Assembly: GCF_900100495.1 (NCBI RefSeq)
Contig: NZ_FNCT01000013.1
Span: forward strand, 62,001 to 126,000
Length of the DNA stretch: 64,000 bases
Direction: 5' to 3'
DNA from: Pseudomonas benzenivorans
GTDB taxonomy: Bacteria > Pseudomonadota > Gammaproteobacteria > Pseudomonadales > Pseudomonadaceae
The notes under the pieces were generated by a model. The model was not told where the DNA came from. It saw nothing but the letters and a program-made list of their open reading frames with translations, and ran no database searches. Position 1 is the stretch's first letter. Every line of letters starts with the position of its first letter. This document shows, piece by piece, positions 56,061-62,978 of this stretch. The position numbers were made by a program, and so were the translations under genes.

Positions 56061-57265
56061 TCGAATTCTGGCTGTCCGCCGGCCTGCTGTTGCTGGCCGC
56101 CCTGGGTTTTTTGCTGATCCCGCTGCTACGCGGGCGCAAGGCCCAGGCCGAAGAAGACCGCACCGCACTGAATGTCACCCTCTATCAGGAGCGCCTGCAG
56201 GAGCTGGAGAGTCAGCGCCAGGCGGGCACCCTCAGCGACGCGCAATGGCAAGCCGGCCGCGACGAGGCCGCGCGCGAGCTGCTCGCCGACACCGAGAACG
56301 CGGAGGGCGCCAGGCACGGCGTTCTGGGGCGTAAGGTGCCGATAGCCGTCGCCTTGTTGATGCCGCTGCTGGGTTACGGCCTGTACCTGTACTGGGGGGC
56401 GATCGACCAGGTCGAGCAGGCGCGGGTGTTTGCCGAACAGCCGCGCAGCATCGAGGAAATGACCGCGCGGCTGGAGGCGACGGTGCAGGCCGATCCGCAG
56501 TCGGCCGAGGGCTGGTACTTCCTCGGCCGAGCCTATATGGCCCAGGACCGGGCGGGCGAGGCCGCCAAGGCCTTCGAGCGCGCGGTGGGCATCGCCGGGC
56601 GCCAGCCGGAGCTGCTCGGCCAATGGGCGCAGGCCCTGTACTTCGCCGGCGACAAGCAATGGAGCGAGCAGTTGCAGGCGCTCACCGATGAGTCGCTGCA
56701 GGCCGATCCGGCGGAGGTCACCAGCCTCGGCCTGCTCGGTATCGCGGCCTATGAAGAGGGGCGTTTCCAGGACGCCATCGGCTTCTGGGAGCGCTTGGTC
56801 GCGGTGCTGCCGGAGCAGGATCCGTCGCGCCTGGCGATCGAGAGCGGCATCGCCCGCGCCCGCGAGCGCCTCGCTCCGCAGGCGCCCGGACAGACGGCAC
56901 AAGCGCCTGCCACGACGGGGCGGCTGACCGTCAGGGTCGACCTGGCCGCGGCACTGAAGGGCAAAGTGCAGCCGAGCGACAGCGTGTTCGTCTTCGCCCG
57001 TGCCGTGTCCGGTCCGCCGATGCCGCTGGCGGTCAAACGCCTGACCGTTGCCGACCTGCCGGCCGAAGTCAGCCTGTCGGACAGCGATGCGATGATGCCG
57101 CAACTGAAGCTCTCCGGTTTCGCCCAGGTGCAGCTGGTGGCGCGGATTTCGCGCAGCGGCACGGCCACCGCCGGCGAGTGGATTGGCCGCAGCCAGCCGC
57201 TGGCCAGCAGCACGCTCGAGCCGCAGAACTTGACCATCGACAGCGCGGACGGGCAAAACCCATGA
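56057..57265 (+). CDS. ccmI: Cytochrome c biogenesis TPR protein CcmI (CycH)
   Basis: Apocytochrome chaperone. 402 residues: two membrane helices ([41 protein letters not shown]), TPR repeats in the periplasmic middle ([50 protein letters not shown]) and a C-terminal beta domain that follows an Ala/Pro linker ([44 protein letters not shown]). Its stop overlaps the next start by 4 bp. Confidence 0.94.
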   Translation: MIEFWLSAGLLLLAALGFLLIPLLRGRKAQAEEDRTALNVTLYQERLQELESQRQAGTLSDAQWQAGRDEAARELLADTENAEGARHGVLGRKVPIAVALLMPLLGYGLYLYWGAIDQVEQARVFAEQPRSIEEMTARLEATVQADPQSAEGWYFLGRAYMAQDRAGEAAKAFERAVGIAGRQPELLGQWAQALYFAGDKQWSEQLQALTDESLQADPAEVTSLGLLGIAAYEEGRFQDAIGFWERLVAVLPEQDPSRLAIESGIARARERLAPQAPGQTAQAPATTGRLTVRVDLAAALKGKVQPSDSVFVFARAVSGPPMPLAVKRLTVADLPAEVSLSDSDAMMPQLKLSGFAQVQLVARISRSGTATAGEWIGRSQPLASSTLEPQNLTIDSADGQNP

Positions 57266-57582
57266 ATAGATTGACTGCGATTGTCCTGGCCATCGGTCTG
57301 TCCAGCCTCGCCGGTTGTGCGGTGCAGGGCACGGCGCCGATCGGCACGCTGCCGGCGAGCACGTCCCACCCGCGCTACGCGCCGCCGCCGGGCGCGCAAA
57401 GCCAGTGGGATGCCGGCCTTGGAGTCTATGTAGTGGGTGGGGCGCGCGACCTGTATTACCGCGAGCGCACCTATTACCGCTGGAACCAGGGCTGGAGCTG
57501 GGCCACCAGCGCGCAAGGGCCCTGGCAGCCGACCGACAGCAGTGGCGTGCCGCCGGGCCTGTACCGACGCTACGCGCAGTAA
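57262..57582 (+). CDS. Small lipoprotein of unknown function at the end of the ccm operon
   Basis: 106 residues. Lipobox LAGC with Cys19 after [15 protein letters not shown]. The mature part is aromatic-rich ([38 protein letters not shown]), resembling small outer-membrane lipoproteins with YYR/WxWA patterns. It is translationally coupled to ccmI by an ATGA overlap, but nothing in it suggests a direct cytochrome c role. Confidence 0.82.
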   Translation: MNRLTAIVLAIGLSSLAGCAVQGTAPIGTLPASTSHPRYAPPPGAQSQWDAGLGVYVVGGARDLYYRERTYYRWNQGWSWATSAQGPWQPTDSSGVPPGLYRRYAQ

Positions 57583-57720
57583 GCGCCTGAGCCCCCATTC
57601 CGCTTCGGTTCTCGGGTATTTCCTAGGAGCGGCGGGGACGCCCAGCTCCATGGCCGCGATAGCGCGCGCCGGCCAAAAGCATCGAGGCCATGGGCCGCTC
57701 CTGCCACGCCCCTGTGTCCC

Positions 57721-57803
57721 GTAGCCCGGTTGAAATCCGGGACGTTCACCGCCTGCTCAACAGCTCCCGGATTGCGCCGGGGCTGATCCGTATGTGGACA
57801 TGC
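57721..57803. repeat. Intergenic repeat copy 1
   Basis: Begins GTAGCCCGGTTGAAATCCGGG (an imperfect palindrome) and ends with a 33-bp segment (57767-57799) matching 62510-62542 at 27 of 33 positions. All six differences are transitions. It lies between the ccm operon and pirin. The rest of the 57583-57810 gap also has a widely spaced GGAGCGGC / GCCGCTCC inverted repeat but no gene. Confidence 0.7.
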
Positions 57804-57810
57804 GCCGCGA

Positions 57811-58665
57811 TCAGACCAGCACGCCGTCGCGAAAGTCGCGCAGCGCCTGCTCGATCTCTTCCCGGCTATTCATCACGAACGGCCCGTATTGCACGATCGG
57901 CTCGCCCAGCGGCTTGCCGGCGATCAGCAGCACCCGCGCTCCGCTGGCACTCTGCAACTGCAATTCGCCCTCGTCGGACAGGCGCACCAGGCGCCCGGCA
58001 TCGGCCTGCTGTGGGCGTTCGCCTGGTAGTTCCAGGCTGCCTTCGTAGACGTAGAGCAGCACGCGGTGGCCCTCCGGCAGGCGTGGGGCGATCCGGCTGC
58101 CGGCAGGCAGGCGCAGGTCGAACAGCTGCGGCTCGGTATGCGGCCGCTGCACGGCGCCGGCCTGTTGCCGCTGGCCGTCGTCGAACTGCCCGGCGATCAC
58201 CACCACCTCGACGCCGTCCGCGCTGGTCAGGCGCGGAATCTCGCTGGCGGGAATGTCGCGGTAGCCTGGATCGCCGAGTTTGTCCTTGGCCGGCAGGTTG
58301 AGCCAGAGCTGGAAGCCGCGCATCACGCCCTGTTCCTGTTCGGGCATCTCGCTGTGGATGATGCCGCGGGCGGCGGTCATCCACTGCACTCCACCGCTTT
58401 GCAGCAGGCCGACATTGCCCAAGTGGTCTTCGTGGCGCATGCGCCCTTCGAGCATGTAGGTGATGGTCTCGAAGCCGCGGTGCGGGTGCGGCGGAAAGCC
58501 GGCGATATAGTCGTCCGGGTTGTCCGAACCGAACTCGTCGAGCATCAGGAACGGATCGAAGCGTTCGATCCCGGCGCCGCCGATCACCCGGTTCAGGCGC
58601 ACCCCGGCGCCGTCGGACGCGGGTTGGCCGGGTTGGATGGCGAGTACGCTACGCAGTTGGCTCAT
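57811..58665 (-). CDS. Pirin family protein
   Basis: Bicupin pirin, 284 residues. The N-terminal cupin metal site is readable in AGFPPHPHRGFETITYMLEGRMRHEDHLGNVGLLQSGGVQWMTAARGIIHSEMPEQ, with the conserved HPH, H and E residues. Some bacterial pirins are quercetinases or redox regulators; the role here is unknown. ATG 58665 is set by GAGGAGG 6 bp upstream. A palindrome at 58706 lies in its promoter region. Confidence 0.9.
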   Translation of the reverse strand: MSQLRSVLAIQPGQPASDGAGVRLNRVIGGAGIERFDPFLMLDEFGSDNPDDYIAGFPPHPHRGFETITYMLEGRMRHEDHLGNVGLLQSGGVQWMTAARGIIHSEMPEQEQGVMRGFQLWLNLPAKDKLGDPGYRDIPASEIPRLTSADGVEVVVIAGQFDDGQRQQAGAVQRPHTEPQLFDLRLPAGSRIAPRLPEGHRVLLYVYEGSLELPGERPQQADAGRLVRLSDEGELQLQSASGARVLLIAGKPLGEPIVQYGPFVMNSREEIEQALRDFRDGVLV

Positions 58666-58705
58666 CGGGCACCTCCTCAAGTGGGAATATGCCCATGCTA
58701 TGCCT

Positions 58706-58720
58706 ATCAATCAGATTGAT
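58706..58720. promoter_or_regulatory. Palindromic operator candidate upstream of pirin
   Basis: ATCAATC-A-GATTGAT is a perfect 7-1-7 inverted repeat, about 40 bp upstream of the pirin ATG on the reverse strand. Its T-N11-A form (ends A/T) suits a dimeric regulator of LysR or similar type. No regulator gene is adjacent. Confidence 0.5.
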
Positions 58721-58816
58721 GGTTGCGAAATTCGCGGGATAAAAATCGATTTATTCGATATTTAGAGGGGCGAGATCCTCGCCTTGGCCACAGCATCCGT
58801 GACGCTGGGCGCAGGC

Positions 58817-59590
58817 TCACTCGGCGATCTGCAGTTTGCGCGCCTCGCTATAGGCGTAGCGCAGCTTCTCGTACTCGAACGGCGAGTTGAGCTGGCCGTA
58901 ACGGAAATCGGTGATGGCGCGCTGGTCGACCATCTTCAGCGCGGTGATCTCCGGGTGGTTGCCGCTGGCTTCGGCGACGTTGAGCAGGTTGACCTGGCTC
59001 TCCACGCCGAAGTCCACCACCAGCCCACCGGTGTCGCGCAGATTGGCGGGGCCGAGCAGCGGCAGCATCAGGTAGGGGCCGGCCGGTACGCCATAGACGC
59101 CCAGGGTCTGGCCGAAGTCTTCCTTCTGTTTCGGCAGGCCCATCCGGCTGGCCGGGTCCCACAGCCCGGCCACCCCGAGGGTGGTATTGAACAGCAGGCG
59201 GGCGCTGGTCTGCAGCGAGCGCTTGCCCTTGAATTGCAGCAGGCTGTTGAGCAGGCTGGGTACATCGCCCAGGTTGCTGAAGAAGTTGCTCACCCCGTGC
59301 TGCACCAGAGTCGGGGTGACGTAGCGGTAGCCGTCCACCAGCGGCAGGAATACCCATTGGTCGAAGCGGTAGTTGAAGTGGTAGACGCGGCGGTTCCACG
59401 ACTCCAGCGGATCGTAGACATTCAATGCGCCGAGCGTCGAGCGCTCGAACTCGCGCTGGTCGAGACGCGGATTGAACTGCAGGTGTTGCAGCGGTTGCGT
59501 GAAGCCGTCGTCATCCACCTGGTGTTCTGCCTGGACCAGGCCGCTGGCGAGCAGGCAGGTGCACAGGAGGGCGGTGAAACGCTTAGCCAC
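58817..59590 (-). CDS. mlaA: MlaA/VacJ family outer-membrane lipid asymmetry protein
   Basis: Removes phospholipids from the outer leaflet of the outer membrane. 257 residues from GTG 59590: signal sequence VAKRFTALLCTCLLASGLVQA, then DPLESWNRRVYHFNYRFDQWVFLPLVDGYRYVTPTLVQHGVSNFFSNLGDVPSLLNSLLQ and FGQTLGVYGVPAGPYLMLPLLGPANLRDTGGLVVD, both MlaA signatures. No canonical lipobox is seen. The GTG overlaps the stop of the upstream hydrolase by 8 bp. Confidence 0.9.
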   Translation of the reverse strand: MAKRFTALLCTCLLASGLVQAEHQVDDDGFTQPLQHLQFNPRLDQREFERSTLGALNVYDPLESWNRRVYHFNYRFDQWVFLPLVDGYRYVTPTLVQHGVSNFFSNLGDVPSLLNSLLQFKGKRSLQTSARLLFNTTLGVAGLWDPASRMGLPKQKEDFGQTLGVYGVPAGPYLMLPLLGPANLRDTGGLVVDFGVESQVNLLNVAEASGNHPEITALKMVDQRAITDFRYGQLNSPFEYEKLRYAYSEARKLQIAE

Positions 59591-60881
59591 GGAAGAACTC
59601 CAGCATGGCGTCGCTGTTGACGCGGTAATTGAGGTTGCCGAGGTGCCCGCCATGGGGGTAGACGGTCAGGCGCTCGCCCAGGGTGCGGCGCAGGAAACCC
59701 AGGTCACCGCGACCGAGGATCACATCGTCGGCGTTGTGCATCACGGCGACCTTGCTGCTGTTCCTCAGGTAATCCTCGAGGGCGTAGAGGCTGACCTGAT
59801 TGATCAACTGGTTCAGGCTGCCGCCGTTATAGCGCGCCCGCCACATGGGGATCAGTTGTTCGGTGATGTAGCAGTCGAAGTCGCACTGCAGCGCGCGCTT
59901 GAAGAACGGCGTGAGGCTGGTGCCCTCGCCGATCGGGATACCCACGGGGGTGATCAGGCCGCGACGGTTGATCAAGTCCGAGGTGAAGGCGATGTCCGCC
60001 GCGGCGAAGCGGAACACCGCGCCGATCAACATGGCCATCTGCTCGTCCGACAGCTGCTCCTTGGACTGCTGGAAGTCGTAGAGCATGGCGTCGTTGAGGT
60101 CGATGTGACCCTTGCGCTGGAAATAGCGGGTCAGCTTGCCCAGCATCAGCTCGTAGAAGGTGGTGGTGTCGTCGATGCCTTCGACCCGGGTTTGCACCAG
60201 GCGGTCGAGGTTGCTGATCGAGGTGTAGAGGTTGACCGGCGGATTCAGCAGCAGCACGCGCTTGAAGTTGAAGCCGCGCCGGGTTTCGTCGAGATGGCTG
60301 ACGAAGGCCGCTTGCAGCGCACCGAGGCTGTAACCGGTCAGGTGGAACGCGCTGATCGCCAGTTTCGGATGTTGCGCACGCACGGCGTGCATCACGCGGT
60401 ACAGGTCGTCGGCATCGTCGCTGGTAAAGCCGGGGGTGGCGAAGCGCGAGGCAGCGGTCATGAAGTCGTAGCTGCTCGGCGAGGACAGCTGCACCACATG
60501 GTAGCCGGCGCCGTAGAACAGTTTCTTCAGGTATTCCGAGGTGCTGTTGGCGTAATGCCCGCCGGTACCGGGGATGATGAAGATCAGCGGCGCCTGGCCT
60601 TTCTGCTGGGCCAGGCGGTAACGCAGCTTGGTCACCGGCCAGAAGTTTTCCGGCACCTCGAACTCGCGTTCCGGGCGCAGTTTAATCTGGTAGTCGGCCT
60701 GCTCGATATCCGCATCGGCCGGCAGCGCCGGGCGCAAATTCGGCGGTGTGGTGGCGATGGTCGCCTCGAATGGGTTGCTCAGCGGATAGCCATAGCTGCG
60801 CGCATCGATGTCGGCCGCCCACAGCGGCACACAGAGGACGAGGCCGCCGAAAGCGGCGGCGAGGCGATGGAGGAGCGGCAT
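59583..60881 (-). CDS. Secreted alpha/beta hydrolase
   Basis: 432 residues with a signal peptide (MPLLHRLAAAFGGLVLCVPLWA). Alpha/beta-hydrolase features: IFIIPGTGGHYANSTSEYLKKLF, nucleophile elbow GYSLGALQAAF (Ser), a possible acid in HNADDVILG and C-terminal His in PHGGHLGNL. Substrate unknown; co-transcription with mlaA suggests an envelope-lipid role, which is inference. ATG 60881 is preferred over TTG 60887 because AGGGA is then 7 bp away. Confidence 0.85.
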   Translation of the reverse strand: MPLLHRLAAAFGGLVLCVPLWAADIDARSYGYPLSNPFEATIATTPPNLRPALPADADIEQADYQIKLRPEREFEVPENFWPVTKLRYRLAQQKGQAPLIFIIPGTGGHYANSTSEYLKKLFYGAGYHVVQLSSPSSYDFMTAASRFATPGFTSDDADDLYRVMHAVRAQHPKLAISAFHLTGYSLGALQAAFVSHLDETRRGFNFKRVLLLNPPVNLYTSISNLDRLVQTRVEGIDDTTTFYELMLGKLTRYFQRKGHIDLNDAMLYDFQQSKEQLSDEQMAMLIGAVFRFAAADIAFTSDLINRRGLITPVGIPIGEGTSLTPFFKRALQCDFDCYITEQLIPMWRARYNGGSLNQLINQVSLYALEDYLRNSSKVAVMHNADDVILGRGDLGFLRRTLGERLTVYPHGGHLGNLNYRVNSDAMLEFFRG

Positions 60882-60956
60882 GGCCAAGTCCCTTTAGAAG
60901 AGAGCGTGCTGATTGAATGCTCGGGCTATGACAACTGGATGCCGGCCAAGTGCCGA

Positions 60957-61445
60957 TCAGAGTGCTTTTTCCGCCAGGTCGCGCAGCGCCGGGCCGGTCA
61001 GGCGATACTGCGTCCAGTCATCCAGCGGCTCGGCGCCCAGGCGCTGGTAGAAGCCGATGGCCGGCTGGTTCCAGTCCAGTACCGCCCACTCCAGGCGACC
61101 GCAGCCGCGCTCGACGGCGAACCCGGCGAGGCGGCCGAGCAAGGCTTTGCCCAAACCGGCGCCGCGCGCAGTGGGGCGCACATAGAGGTCTTCCAGGTAG
61201 ATCCCGGGCTTGCCGAGAAAGGTCGAATAGTTGTGGAAGAACAGGGCGAAGCCTTCCGCCTGGCCATCCACCTCGCCGATCAGCACCTCGGCGAAGGGGC
61301 GTTCGCCGAACAGATGCTCGGTCAGTTGCTCCGGGGCGGCGACCACCTGGTCGCTGAGTTTCTCGTACTCGGCCAGTTCGCCGATCAGAGCCAGGATCAG
61401 CGCGACGTCGTCAGGTTGCGCGGTGCGGATATGCAGGCGGGGCAT
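60957..61445 (-). CDS. GNAT family N-acetyltransferase
   Basis: 162-residue acetyltransferase of unknown substrate. The acetyl-CoA loop is VRPTARGAGLGKALLGRLA. LEDLYV before it and LEWAVLDWNQPAIGFYQRLGAEPLDDWTQYRLTG after it match the diamine/spermidine acetyltransferase-like branch. AAGGA precedes ATG 61445. Reverse strand, 75 bp upstream of the hydrolase. Confidence 0.88.
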   Translation of the reverse strand: MPRLHIRTAQPDDVALILALIGELAEYEKLSDQVVAAPEQLTEHLFGERPFAEVLIGEVDGQAEGFALFFHNYSTFLGKPGIYLEDLYVRPTARGAGLGKALLGRLAGFAVERGCGRLEWAVLDWNQPAIGFYQRLGAEPLDDWTQYRLTGPALRDLAEKAL

Positions 61446-61534
61446 GGTCGTTCCTTGGGCCAGTGGTGCTGGCGAGCATGCCGTGCCGCAATGGGTTTCG
61501 GCAATAGATGGCGTACGGCGCCTGGCCCGCAGGT

Positions 61535-61759
61535 TCAGGCCTGGTGATGCAGCCAGGCGTGAGCCGGGCGTTGGGCCTGGCGGCCGGGGCGTTTCTCGAT
61601 GCACTGCCAGATCTTCTCGTGAAAGTAGAAGCCCACCGAGTTGCACAGCGGCTCGATGGCGGCCACCAGGCCGCTGGCGGCGACACTGCCGGTCAACGCA
61701 TAGGTGACCCCGAAGGCGATGCAGAAGTGCATCAGGGTAAAGGTCAGGGTCTTGAGCAT
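61535..61759 (-). CDS. DUF2061 small membrane protein
   Basis: 74 residues: MLKTLTFTLMHFCIAFGVTYALTGSVAASGLVAAIEPLCNSVGFYFHEKIWQCIEKRPG. Two hydrophobic helices joined by the conserved EPxxNSVxxYFHEKxW motif of the DUF2061 family. Function unknown. Upstream in-frame sequence to 61996 lacks a ribosome site and is excluded. Confidence 0.85.
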   Translation of the reverse strand: MLKTLTFTLMHFCIAFGVTYALTGSVAASGLVAAIEPLCNSVGFYFHEKIWQCIEKRPGRQAQRPAHAWLHHQA

Positions 61760-61932
61760 GGCACGCCTCGAATGAGAATGTTTCTTCGTTGAGCAGCAGG
61801 TTAGTGGGTCGGCATTCATTGAGAAAATGTCGTTTCTTAAACTGATCAATAGTCTGTATGAATCGATTGGCAGGGCCAAATGCTGGCGACCCTTGGCGCG
61901 GGAGCGAGGGCGGCGTGAAAGTTCGGGGGAAT

Positions 61933-61960
61933 TTGACAAAGCAACGGTAGCGACTAGCTT
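61933..61960 (+). promoter_or_regulatory. Possible sigma-70 promoter of the comEA-like gene
   Basis: TTGACA (61933-61938), 16 bp, TAGCTT (61955-61960). The -35 is perfect and the -10 poor. It lies 65 bp before ATG 62025 in the gap between divergent genes. Confidence 0.35.
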
Positions 61961-62024
61961 GTAGCTCGCGGCGCATGGATGTACCGCGCCGTTCACGATG
62001 TCTTACTTACAGGGAATGTCCGCT

Positions 62025-62348
62025 ATGCAAAAGAACTATCTCTCCTCGCTGTTGTTCGCCGTCCTGGCCGCTACCTCCCTCGCCGCATCCGCCGCCGAAA
62101 CCGCCAAAGCCGCTCCGGCCAAAGCCGAGGTCGTGCAAGTGGCCGAGGCCGGCAAGGTCAATCTCAATACTGCCGACGCTCCCACGCTGCAGCGCGAGTT
62201 GAGCGGCATTGGCGAGGTCAAGGCCCAGGCAATCGTTGCCTATCGGGAGGCTCACGGCTCCTTTGCCTCGGTCGATGAGTTGCTGGAGGTCAAGGGAATC
62301 GGCGAATCCATCCTGGAGAAGAACCGCGCCAAGTTGAGCGTCAACTAG
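62025..62348 (+). CDS. Secreted ComEA-like helix-hairpin-helix protein
   Basis: 107 residues: signal peptide [23 protein letters not shown], Ala/Lys-rich spacer, then a helix-hairpin-helix DNA-binding domain ([64 protein letters not shown]). ComEA homologues bind incoming DNA in the periplasm during transformation, but no other competence genes are nearby. AGGGA at 62011-62015 suits ATG 62025; ATG 62016 is too close. Confidence 0.9.
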   Translation: MQKNYLSSLLFAVLAATSLAASAAETAKAAPAKAEVVQVAEAGKVNLNTADAPTLQRELSGIGEVKAQAIVAYREAHGSFASVDELLEVKGIGESILEKNRAKLSVN

Positions 62349-62366
62349 CCCGCGGGCAGCGTCACG

Positions 62367-62392
62367 AAGGCCGGTCGCTGACCGGCCTTTTT
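62367..62392 (+). terminator. Terminator of the comEA-like gene
   Basis: A perfect 8-bp stem GGCCGGTC / GACCGGCC with a GCT loop and TTTTT directly after. Confidence 0.93.
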
Positions 62393-62476
62393 GCATCCTG
62401 GGGGGCGAATAACCAGCTAACAGTCAACCGGCTAAGCTGTCGGCTGCGTTTGCCGGCCCCAGGTGTCCGTAGCCTC

Positions 62477-62545
62477 GTAGCCTGGGGCGTAATCCGGGAA
62501 ACATGCCCGCCGGATTACGCTGGAGCTGATCCATACATGGACTCA
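62477..62545. repeat. Intergenic repeat copy 2
   Basis: Starts GTAGCCTGGGGCGTAATCC and contains the 33-bp segment 62510-62542 shared with 57767-57799. The same GTAGCC-CCGGATTACGC pattern is a common pseudomonad intergenic element. Confidence 0.7.
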
Positions 62546-62571
62546 TGGGATGAGCTAGGGCGCAAATCACC

Positions 62572-62943
62572 TTATGGCAGGCTGAAACGCAGCTGCTCGT
62601 CGGCCGCACCCGGCACGCTCAGTTTGACGATGGCCTTGGCGCCGGGGGCCAGTTGATAGTCGCCGCTGCCGCTGAGGCGGTTGCCCTCGACCGGAGCCAG
62701 TTTCACCGTGGCCTTCTGGCCCCCGCTCAGCAGCAACACCTCGCCGCTGGCGCCCTGGGCGTTCATCGGCTCCCCATGGTTGCTCAGGTAGACCTCCAGG
62801 TTCTCGGGTTTGGCGACCAGCTCGGCGGTGATGGCTTTGCCTTCGACGATCACGCCGCCGTGGGCCGCTTCCAGCGTGCCATGGGCCAGGACCGGCAGGC
62901 TGAACAGGCTGGAGCAGAGCAGAGCGAGCAGTTGGCTTTTCAT
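62572..62943 (-). CDS. Small periplasmic protein downstream of the RND pump
   Basis: 123 residues with a signal peptide (MKSQLLALLCSSLFSLPVLA). The mature protein starts HGTLEAAHGGVIVEGKAITAELVAKPENLEVYLSNHGEPM and is beta-rich, ending with DEQLRFSLP. His residues near the mature N-terminus suggest metal binding, consistent with its place 35 bp after the heavy-metal RND gene on the same strand. No specific family assignment is possible by eye. Confidence 0.75.
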   Translation of the reverse strand: MKSQLLALLCSSLFSLPVLAHGTLEAAHGGVIVEGKAITAELVAKPENLEVYLSNHGEPMNAQGASGEVLLLSGGQKATVKLAPVEGNRLSGSGDYQLAPGAKAIVKLSVPGAADEQLRFSLP

Positions 62944-62978
62944 CGGTATTTTTCCTCGGTTGGCGTTCAAGTGGTTCA

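Noticed and set aside
61760-62024. Reverse-frame extension of the DUF2061 protein to 61996
   Set aside because: The extra 79 residues have no family similarity or ribosome site and would cross the comEA-like promoter region.
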